Shown here: positions 7,024-13,764 of the stretch, in pieces
How the letters are laid out: every line of letters begins with the position of its first letter
Position numbering within the stretch: position 1 is the first letter of the stretch
Assembly (NCBI RefSeq): GCF_000376105.1
Contig: NZ_AQWM01000036.1
Span: 1 to 33,212, forward strand
Direction of reading: 5' to 3'
Source: Asticcacaulis benevestitus DSM 16100 = ATCC BAA-896
Lineage (GTDB): Bacteria; Pseudomonadota; Alphaproteobacteria; Caulobacterales; Caulobacteraceae
Length of the DNA: 33,212 nt
Notes under the pieces: model-generated
What the model saw: only the letters and a program-made list of their open reading frames with translations
Databases searched by the model: none
Told to the model about the DNA's origin: nothing
Translations under genes and position numbers: made by a program

Positions 7024-10000
7024 GTGAAGACGAAATTTAAACTTGCGCACGGTCTATCTGCGCTGGCTTTGGTCGTTGCGGGGCTGTCCGCGCCGGCTAT
7101 GGCGCAGGCGCAAGCTGCCACCCAGCAACAGGGCTTTCGCATCGCTGCCAAGGGCCTAGCCGCGGCGCTCAAGGATTTTTCACGCGCCACCGGCCTGCAG
7201 GTCGTGGCCGATCCGGATTTGCTGACCAACAAGCGTTCATCGGCGGTGTCCGGCAACCTGACGGCCAGTGCGGCGCTTGCGCAATTGCTAGCGGGCACCG
7301 GTCTTTCCGGCCAGATCGCTGACGGTTCGGTGATCATCCGCCGCTCGGCCGTTGCGGCGCCGGCTGCACAGAATGACATCGCACCCGAAGAAGCGGCGAC
7401 AGAGGTTATTGTCACCGGTTACGCCAAGGCGATGACCGACTCCGTCGAGGACAAGCGCCGCAACAAGACCATTTCGGACCGGGTCAGCGCCGATGATATG
7501 GGCAAGCTGCCGGTGGAGAACGTCGCCGAGGCCCTGGCCAAGGTGCCGGGCGTTAACGCCGTGCGCGACTCACGCACTGGTGAAGGCGACCGCATTACCA
7601 TTCGCGGTCTATCGACGGAATTGAACAACTACACGATGAACGGTGTGAAAATGTCGGGCGCCGGTTCACGCGATGCTCAGTTCTATCGCGGCGTGCGCCT
7701 GAGCTTCCTGCCGCCCGAAGGTATTGCCGGCATCACGGTGCACAAGACCATCATGCCTAACATGGATGGTGACGCCCTTGGGGGCACGGTTGAGATCGAT
7801 ACGCCCACCGCGTTCAACTACAAGAAAACACACCTGGGTCTGTCCGTTCAGGGCAGCGTGATGGACAAGTTCGACAACCCGACTTCAGCGAAGGGGGCAT
7901 TGTCCTTCGCCAAGAAGTTCGGCGACCGGTTGGGCGTGTTTGTCACCGCCTCCTATTCGAAGCGCCAGACTCAATTTGAAGAAAACGGCGGCGATGGCGA
8001 TAGCCAGCCGCGCACCTGGTACTCGAATTCGGAAACCCTCGATGCCGATCTCAATGACTTCGTCTTTCGTGGCATGCAACTCGCCACGGGCCACGCCGAG
8101 GTCGAGCGCAAGGGGCTGAACTCATCGCTTGACTGGCATGGCGATGACCATCAGTTCCACCTGCGTGGCACCTATAACGAATACAATAAAAAGGAATTCT
8201 CCACCCGCCTCAATTTCCGCAATGATACGGGAAAATTTTCAACGCGTCTGTCGCAGGTCGACAAGACCGACACCTCTTTGGGTAATCCCGATGATATGAT
8301 CACCGGCAGCGATAAGCGTGGCAATATCTACGGCTATACGACCCGCCAGATTGTCGACCGTGACAAGGATGGTGTCATTACGGACAAGGACAAGTCGACC
8401 AAGTCGCTCTATTCGCTCGATGGTGGTTCGGGTGTCTGGGACCCGCAAGGTTTCCGTATGCGCCGCTTCTGGGAAGGCAGCTATTCTACCGGCCTGCTCA
8501 GCTCATTGAATGCTGGCGGTGTCAGCCGCTTCGGCAAGCTGACTCTCGATTACGACGTATCGGTCTCGGAATCGCGCGATGAATCGGACGGCGACTACGA
8601 GATGGAATTCCGCACCGACATGTACCACTGGCTGGGCAATAAAGGTGTTGGGGTCGATTCGTCAGGTGACAGCCGATACCCGAAGTGGGTGCTGAACCAG
8701 GCAGGCCTGGAAGGGGCGCAAGACCCCGCGAATTTCAAGTTTGCCAGCATGGAGGCAGGAGTCTCGTCATCGACCGAAAAGCTGAAGCAGGTGCAGCTCA
8801 ATGCCAATTATGAGTTCGATCATGACTGGCTGCGCAACATCAAGGCCGGCGCCAAGTTTTACAAATCGGACCGTAAGAAGTTCGAGGGCAGCTTTCTGAA
8901 CTTGTCTCGCAGCGGCACCCTGGCTGATTTCGCGCAGTTCTACGACACGCCGGTGACCGATCTCTTCGATGGCCAGTATACCGGCGATCATCGGCTGGGC
9001 ATCGTGCTTGATGATGACAAGATGCTGGCGGAGCTGAACCTCGCCAATGCGGGCAAGAGCACCTTCTTTACCGGCACGGCGCTGAATGCCGACGATCCCG
9101 TGATTTCCGACGAAGATACCTTCAAGTTCAACGAGCAGGTGACCGCCGCCTATGTCATGGGGGAGGCTGTGTTTGGCAAGCTGAATGTCATCGCCGGTGC
9201 GCGCGTCGAAAAGACGGAAAACACCATTACGGCCTATACGATGGACCAGAAACTCGGCAACGAGTACAGCGTGAGCAAGAGCGAGTTCACCAATGTCCTG
9301 CCGTCGGTGCACGCCACCTACAAATTCCGGCCAGACCTTTACTTGCGCGGTGCTGTCTGGACGAGCTTTGCCCGCCCCGACATCGCGCGGATGAGTTCGG
9401 CCAGCGAGTACAGCTACAATCAGGATCCAGACGGTGATGGCACGAACAATCCGGTGGCCGACTGGCTTCTGGTGGCGATCGAAAAGGGCAATCCTAATCT
9501 GAAGCCGATGAAGGCGATCAATGTCGATCTGTCGCTGGAATGGTATCGCGGCAAGACCGGGGCCTATTCGATCGCGCTCTACGACAAGAACATCAAGAAC
9601 TTCCTCTTCCGGTCTTCGTCATCGAACATCCGCAATGGCACGGCCGGCGAAAATGAAGACCCAAATGGCGTCATCATCACCATGGCCAACAATGGCAAGA
9701 AGGCGCATGTTCAGGGCATCGAAGTCAGCGCCCGTCAGATCTTTGACGGACTGCCATCGCCCTATGACGGTTTTGGCGTATCCTTCAACGGAACCTTCCA
9801 GTCCTCAAGTGCGGTAACCGGCATGAGCTGGCATCCGGAAGGCTACGAGCTGCCGCTCATGGAAACGCCGGAGAAGGTGCTGAACCTCGAACTGTTCTAC
9901 GAAAAGTACGGGTGGGAAGCCTATCTTGCGGCCAATTATCAGTCGGAAATGCTGTCGAGCATCCAGGACTTCGGCAACAATCCGTATGAGCAGGACTACA

Positions 10001-10179
10001 CCTTCGTTGACCTGAATCTGCGCAAGAAGCTGACGCCGAAAGCCACGGTCAGCTTCAACGTTCAGAACCTGTTCGACAGCCATACCTACTGGCTGTCCTA
10101 CGGTCCGACGACCGCCTCCAGCCGTGCCTTCACCAAGAACGGCCGCACGATCAGCCTCAGCTTTAACTACATTTACTAA
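7024..10179 (+). CDS. TonB-dependent receptor with STN signalling domain
   Basis: A 1051-residue outer-membrane transporter. It has a signal peptide ending about APAMAQA (residue 28-30), an STN domain at about 40-95 (GLAAALKDFSRATGLQVVAD and AQLLAGTGL), a TonB-box-like EVIVTG near 128, a plug domain (NVAEALAKVPGVNAVRDSRT, ITIRGL) and a long beta-barrel that closes with an aromatic end (SLSFNYIY). It belongs to the Xanthomonas/Caulobacter-type large receptors, whose known members take up carbohydrates and other bulky nutrients. Translation starts at GTG 7024 with GGAG 8 nt upstream. The STN domain makes it the sensor for the FecR/sigma pair 98 bp upstream. With the Pho box and the following phosphatase gene, an organic phosphate ester is the most likely substrate; this is inference. 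Confidence 0.92.
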   Translation: MKTKFKLAHGLSALALVVAGLSAPAMAQAQAATQQQGFRIAAKGLAAALKDFSRATGLQVVADPDLLTNKRSSAVSGNLTASAALAQLLAGTGLSGQIADGSVIIRRSAVAAPAAQNDIAPEEAATEVIVTGYAKAMTDSVEDKRRNKTISDRVSADDMGKLPVENVAEALAKVPGVNAVRDSRTGEGDRITIRGLSTELNNYTMNGVKMSGAGSRDAQFYRGVRLSFLPPEGIAGITVHKTIMPNMDGDALGGTVEIDTPTAFNYKKTHLGLSVQGSVMDKFDNPTSAKGALSFAKKFGDRLGVFVTASYSKRQTQFEENGGDGDSQPRTWYSNSETLDADLNDFVFRGMQLATGHAEVERKGLNSSLDWHGDDHQFHLRGTYNEYNKKEFSTRLNFRNDTGKFSTRLSQVDKTDTSLGNPDDMITGSDKRGNIYGYTTRQIVDRDKDGVITDKDKSTKSLYSLDGGSGVWDPQGFRMRRFWEGSYSTGLLSSLNAGGVSRFGKLTLDYDVSVSESRDESDGDYEMEFRTDMYHWLGNKGVGVDSSGDSRYPKWVLNQAGLEGAQDPANFKFASMEAGVSSSTEKLKQVQLNANYEFDHDWLRNIKAGAKFYKSDRKKFEGSFLNLSRSGTLADFAQFYDTPVTDLFDGQYTGDHRLGIVLDDDKMLAELNLANAGKSTFFTGTALNADDPVISDEDTFKFNEQVTAAYVMGEAVFGKLNVIAGARVEKTENTITAYTMDQKLGNEYSVSKSEFTNVLPSVHATYKFRPDLYLRGAVWTSFARPDIARMSSASEYSYNQDPDGDGTNNPVADWLLVAIEKGNPNLKPMKAINVDLSLEWYRGKTGAYSIALYDKNIKNFLFRSSSSNIRNGTAGENEDPNGVIITMANNGKKAHVQGIEVSARQIFDGLPSPYDGFGVSFNGTFQSSSAVTGMSWHPEGYELPLMETPEKVLNLELFYEKYGWEAYLAANYQSEMLSSIQDFGNNPYEQDYTFVDLNLRKKLTPKATVSFNVQNLFDSHTYWLSYGPTTASSRAFTKNGRTISLSFNYIY

Positions 10180-10198
10180 GTTTCCCCTGTGCGTAACT

Positions 10199-10235
10199 GG
10201 CGGAGCCTCCTTGTGGGGCTCCGCCGTCTTTTTTT
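10199..10235 (+). terminator. Intrinsic terminator between receptor and phosphatase genes
   Basis: GGCGGAGCC, a 9-base loop, GGCTCCGCC and a T-run (10229-10235) make a 9-bp perfect stem with U-tract. It lies inside the 66-bp gap between the two genes and its T-run directly abuts the Shine-Dalgarno of the phosphatase gene. It probably reduces rather than abolishes downstream expression. Confidence 0.85.
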
Positions 10236-10245
10236 GGAGTATTTC

Positions 10246-11661
10246 ATGTCTAAAGTCTTTGCCGCGTCGGGTCTCAGTCTCGCCGTCCTCATGCTGGCTG
10301 GCAGCGCTCAGGCTGAGCCGCGCGTCACCTCTACGACCCCGGCGCCGGTTCAAGCGGCCGTAACACCGCCGCGAGCCCCTTTGACGCCTGCCACAGCCGC
10401 GCCCGAACGCATCATCCTCAACCTGACGAACGACCCCCAGCACGAAATGGCGGTGACCTGGCGGACCAGCGCCGACCGCCCAGCGGGCAGGGTGCAATAC
10501 GCCGTCTCCGAACCCGGCCCGAACTTCGTCAAAAACACCCGCGAGGTTATGGCGAAATCCGATGTCCTGACGCTGGATGTCGAGGAACAGGCCGGCTTCA
10601 AGGCGCGCTATAATTCGCTCGTCCTGACCGGACTTGAGCCATCGACGCGCTATATCTACCGCGTCGGCGACGGCACAAACTGGTCGGAATGGTTCCAGTT
10701 CTCGACGGCCGGCAAGCCGGGCGAGCGCTTCAGCTTCGTCTATATGGGCGACGCCCAGAATGATATCCTGTCACACTGGTCACGGGTCTTGCGCGAATCC
10801 CAGCGCGAGGACGGCAAGGCCGCCTTCATGTTGCACGCCGGTGACCTGATCAACCGTCACAATGCCGATCTGGAATGGGGCGAATGGTTTGCCGCCGGTG
10901 GTTTCATCCACGCCCAGACGCCGTCGCTGATGACGCCGGGCAACCATGAATATGGCCGCCCGATAGATGCGACGGGCGCGCGCTTGTCGCCGCAGTGGCG
11001 GGCGCAATATACCTTACCGGAAAACGGCCCCGAAGGCCGCGAAAAGCTGAAGGAAACCGCCTTCTACGTTGATTATCAGGGTGTGCGCGTGATTTCGGTG
11101 GATGCGCCGCTTTTGCATGGCGATCCGGCGGAGCGCGCGGCGCAGGTAAAATGGCTTGAGGATCTTCTGGCCCATAACCCGAACCGATGGACCATTATCA
11201 CGCTGCATTTTCCGCTCTATTCTTCCGAACCGGAGCGTGACAATCCCGATGTGCGCGAAGCCCTGAAGCCCTTAATCGACAAGTATAGGGTCGATCTTTT
11301 GCTGCAGGGCCATGACCACGGCTATGCCCGCGGCGCCGCTCCGACCCCGACGGGTGAGGCACGCTCCGACGACAACGCCACGGTCTATGTCGTGTCCGTC
11401 GCCGGCCCTAAAATGTACGCGGTTTCCGATCTCGCCTGGGCCGACCGCAAGGCCTCGCAGACCCAGCTTTTTCAGGTGATCGGTGTCGAGGGCGATGATC
11501 TGATCTACAAGGCCTATACTGCCAATGGTGTGCTTTACGACGCCTTCAGCCTGCACAAGAATGCACAGGGCCTGAAGACCCGTACCGATAAGAAACCGGG
11601 CACTCCGGAACTCTGGTTGCCCGGCAAGAAGGTGTCAAAGAACGGTGATCTGGCGCAGTAG
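10246..11661 (+). CDS. Exported purple-acid-phosphatase-like metallophosphoesterase
   Basis: A 471-residue enzyme with a signal peptide (cleavage near AQA-EP, residue 23), a fibronectin-III-like purple acid phosphatase N-domain at about 50-155 (HEMAVTWRTSADRPAGRVQY, YNSLVLTGLEPSTRYIYRV) and a calcineurin-type metallophosphatase domain from about 160. Metal-ligand motifs are present: GD (D169), HAGDLI (D200), GNHE (N233, H234), LHFP (H321) and GHDHGY (H356, H358). The tyrosine that normally follows the first GD motif in purple acid phosphatases is not evident (GDAQND). It should cleave phosphate monoesters or diesters in the periplasm or outside. The start at 10246 has GGAG 6 nt upstream and yields a proper signal peptide. 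It follows the receptor gene, separated by a terminator hairpin. Confidence 0.92.
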   Translation: MSKVFAASGLSLAVLMLAGSAQAEPRVTSTTPAPVQAAVTPPRAPLTPATAAPERIILNLTNDPQHEMAVTWRTSADRPAGRVQYAVSEPGPNFVKNTREVMAKSDVLTLDVEEQAGFKARYNSLVLTGLEPSTRYIYRVGDGTNWSEWFQFSTAGKPGERFSFVYMGDAQNDILSHWSRVLRESQREDGKAAFMLHAGDLINRHNADLEWGEWFAAGGFIHAQTPSLMTPGNHEYGRPIDATGARLSPQWRAQYTLPENGPEGREKLKETAFYVDYQGVRVISVDAPLLHGDPAERAAQVKWLEDLLAHNPNRWTIITLHFPLYSSEPERDNPDVREALKPLIDKYRVDLLLQGHDHGYARGAAPTPTGEARSDDNATVYVVSVAGPKMYAVSDLAWADRKASQTQLFQVIGVEGDDLIYKAYTANGVLYDAFSLHKNAQGLKTRTDKKPGTPELWLPGKKVSKNGDLAQ

Positions 11662-11679
11662 CGTCAGAAGAGAGTCGCG

Positions 11680-11694
11680 TTAACCAAAAATTAG
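11680..11694 (+). promoter_or_regulatory. Possible CtrA-binding site
   Basis: TTAA-CCAAAAA-TTAG matches the Caulobacter CtrA motif TTAA-N7-TTAA at all but one position, with the right spacing. It lies 71 bp before a small unknown gene. A single match of this length can occur by chance. Confidence 0.3.
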
Positions 11695-11765
11695 CGTTAT
11701 GGTCTCGCCCGGTGACGACTGAGTAGAGTTTGATATAACCCTTCCTCTGACAACCGGGTGCGACC

Positions 11766-12023
11766 ATGTCTCTCAACGCTGACTTCATTTTTGAGACGCG
11801 CGATATCACGACATCCCTTAAGCGAGACCTCGGCTTGCCGCAGGATGTCTGGTATCTTGTTCTCGATGCCAACCTCGATCATGCCTATTTCATGAACACG
11901 CAGTTTGAACTGCACGAGCATACTCTGGCCGGTGACGTCCGGCCTGTGGTCGAAGCGGCGGTTCGCAACAGGATCGCGCCAGCACGCAGCGAACTGCCTT
12001 ATCGTCACTACGAAGGCGCCTGA
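11766..12023 (+). CDS. Hypothetical protein, 85 residues
   Basis: Starts MSLNADFIFETRDITTSLKR and continues with a charged, mixed alpha/beta-like composition (QDVWYLVLDANLDHAYF). There is no signal peptide or membrane segment and I do not recognise a family. It follows the phosphatase gene by 104 bp and probably has its own promoter, near a CtrA-like site at 11680. The Shine-Dalgarno is weak. The antisense strand also has an open frame, but the plus-strand product has the more natural composition. Confidence 0.5.
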   Translation: MSLNADFIFETRDITTSLKRDLGLPQDVWYLVLDANLDHAYFMNTQFELHEHTLAGDVRPVVEAAVRNRIAPARSELPYRHYEGA

Positions 12024-12041
12024 ACAGAAAGCTATATTTGA

Positions 12042-12491
12042 TCATGCATCGCATGACAAAGAGGCTTTTAACAAGAGCATGAGCCTGATGGATCCGTAAG
12101 GATCAGGTGCACCTTCGTCGTAATCCGTACCGATGGCCTGGGCGCCCGCATCGACCGCCTCATCGAAGCGCTTGAGATCGTGGATAGGGGGTTCCATCGT
12201 CTTGGCACCGGCGCGTGACCCAAAGAAGAAGCCTTGCTTGATCAGTTGGGTGATATGGCCAGATCCCGGGCACGGGGAATGATGAACGATTGCGCGCGTA
12301 TCCGCACGTCCGCTGGAAAGGGGGGCGATGCTGGAGGATGCCGTGGTTTTGCACGCGCGGTTTGTCACGCTTCCTGCGACCCACGAGGTCAGCGCGACAC
12401 CGATGGCGCTCAAGGCCGCACCACATATTGCCGCCCCGGCGGGCCAGCTTCCCAGTCTAAACCGTTGCTTCATTTTGTCACCCGACCCCAC
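12042..12491 (-). pseudogene. Truncated phospholipase-C-like protein (PI-PLC C-terminal piece)
   Basis: A 149-codon frame. Its C-terminal half (QGFFFGSRAGAKTMEPP, then RFDEAVDAGAQAIGTDYDEG) resembles the end of calcium-dependent phosphoinositide-specific phospholipase C proteins, which close with a strand of the type VRTRADADT...A..SGAQ.VSTDY. The N-terminus (from the in-frame ATG six codons in) has a signal-peptide-like hydrophobic stretch (GAAICGAALSAIGVALTSWV). The catalytic TIM-barrel in the middle, with its histidines, is absent, and the intact family is more than twice this length. I read it as an internally deleted gene for an exported phosphodiesterase. It could also be a short novel secreted protein. 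Confidence 0.45.
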
Positions 12492-12543
12492 ACTCGATGC
12501 GAGTCCTGCTTAAATATCAGGGGCTACAACGGGCGCGCGCCTT

Positions 12544-12648
12544 ATGAACGATGGTATAACTCCCATCGGTTCTTCGATTATCGGCGAGATCCTATTGAGC
12601 GCTGCCGTTTGGTGGGCCTTCGGCTATCTGCTTGACGCGATCCGTTGA
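12544..12648 (+). CDS. Possible 34-residue small membrane protein
   Basis: An ATG-started frame encodes MNDGITPIGSSIIGEILLSA followed by AVWWAFGYLLDAIR. The central 20 residues are hydrophobic with tryptophans and a charged C-terminus, the pattern of a single-pass small membrane protein. No convincing Shine-Dalgarno is visible, so this is a suggestion only. Confidence 0.3.
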   Translation: MNDGITPIGSSIIGEILLSAAVWWAFGYLLDAIR

Positions 12649-13335
12649 AGAAAGATCCGCGCACCCCTTTTTCAATAAACGCGCGCGGACCTCATTCTGA
12701 CCGAAGTCATACATCCGGTCTGCGCGTTGACCTCGTTGGCAGGTAGCGCGTAGGCCGGATAGCCGACGAATCCTCTCGACCGTCGGCTTTTAGAAAATTG
12801 TCACAAGTTATTTTGCGTCGCAATACGGAATGTTTTGCGATGAGTGCAAAGAGTTTAGGCGCACGCGCTCGGAGCGGCATCACAGGGGCAAAGACGTCAA
12901 AGCGCTGGCTTTGCCTGTCTGGATTACGGAGCGTCCTATCTCGGCCGCGAAAGGAGGGATTGGCCGGCCACGTCGCGCCGAACACATATGTGTGCAAGCA
13001 AGATCGACACAAAAAAACTGTCCCAGACCATCGAAGGCGAGACCTTGGTTGTCGATAGGCGGTGCAAGCGCGATGATCGTGCGCACGACAAAGGCGCGGA
13101 CGACAAGCACGAGGGTTTAGCCGTCGCTCTAACTTAAAGCCTGCCGGCGTCTTAGGCGACTTGGACGTGTCAGATGTCGTTGAACGCGCAGGGGACAATG
13201 GCCGATGGAGGGCGGGTTCCTGCACGGACGCAACGCATGAGGCTGTCGGGGCTCAGGTTCAGATTGACGAAGTGCTGCCTTGCCTCGATAGACGTCGTTC
13301 CTTGATCTGGCTTTGGCGACTGCGCCGCTGCTAGC
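12649..13335. other. Gene-poor stretch of 687 bases
   Basis: Both strands have open frames of 76-172 codons here, but none shows a recognisable domain, signal peptide or good start site, and their translations are rich in Arg, Cys and His as expected for out-of-frame reading of GC-rich DNA. An inverted repeat (TCCGCGC ... GCGCGCGGA, about 12654-12689) follows the small ORF. I see no other structure. Confidence 0.4.
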
Positions 13336-13452
13336 TTACCAATATTCACGGACGGCCAGAAAGGCCAACAGAACAAGGGCGACCGGCAAAAGCGCCACGG
13401 CGACAACGGTCTCTTTTGCAGTCCGGTGGGTCGGGATTTCGTAAGGGGTCAT
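13336..13452 (-). CDS. Small membrane protein, 38 residues
   Basis: ATG at 13452 to TAA at 13336-13338. The product starts MTPYEIPTHRTAKETVVAVA, continues with a hydrophobic segment (ALLPVALVLLAFLAV) and ends REYW. A good Shine-Dalgarno (CAGGAGA) lies about 10 nt upstream. Charged, short cytoplasmic N-terminus plus one transmembrane helix is typical of regulatory small membrane proteins. It lies alone between gene-poor DNA and the iron operon promoter, divergent from the receptor gene. No family is recognised. Confidence 0.55.
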   Translation of the reverse strand: MTPYEIPTHRTAKETVVAVALLPVALVLLAFLAVREYW

Positions 13453-13764
13453 AACGGCACGTCTCCTGTTTTAGGACGGGAGGTTTGCAAGTTGCACGCC
13501 GGGGACGTGGCTCAAAAGCGTGGAGGCCTGCCCACGCATTGCGCGGTGCTGAGCGCGGTTGCAATCCGTTGCGTCATCTCTCGATGCTGTCAGCAATCCG
13601 GCTGGCCGTGTCTGCAAAACCCAGTGGAGCCCCCGCTGAGCGGGCGGGGGGCAGACGGTAAAAGTGACCAAATAAAATTTTACCCTACGGATGTTCTTTG
13701 CGATTGACTTGCAACCTCACAAACAGTAATTGCGATTAATTCTCATTAAATGTTTCTGGGGTTT
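13453..13764. other. Divergent intergenic region with two hairpins
   Basis: This region separates the 38-residue protein gene from the iron-type receptor gene. It holds a strong GC hairpin (13630-13636 pairing with 13644-13650, CCCCCGC/GCGGGGG) without a T-run, then a perfect GGTAAAA ... TTTTACC inverted repeat (13657-13663 and 13678-13684), then a Fur-box-like site at 13727-13748. The last is most likely the promoter control of the receptor operon. Confidence 0.45.
13727..13748 (+). promoter_or_regulatory. Fur-box-like operator
   Basis: TAATTGCGATTAATTCTCAT followed by TA is a partly palindromic 22-bp site centred on ATTAAT. It resembles the proteobacterial Fur consensus around iron-uptake genes (ATTGCGAATNATTCTCATT-type). 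It ends 16 bp before the likely start codon at 13765, so bound Fur would block transcription when iron is plentiful. Confidence 0.6.

Noticed and set aside
12707-13225. 172-codon minus-strand frame
   Set aside because: Arg/Cys/His-rich composition without domain, signal or good start; competing frames on the other strand are equally long, so none is supported.
13630-13684. GC hairpin and following AT inverted repeat as a riboswitch or terminator
   Set aside because: No T-run follows the GC hairpin and no conserved riboswitch core (such as a cobalamin box) is seen; the Fur-box-like site explains regulation better.
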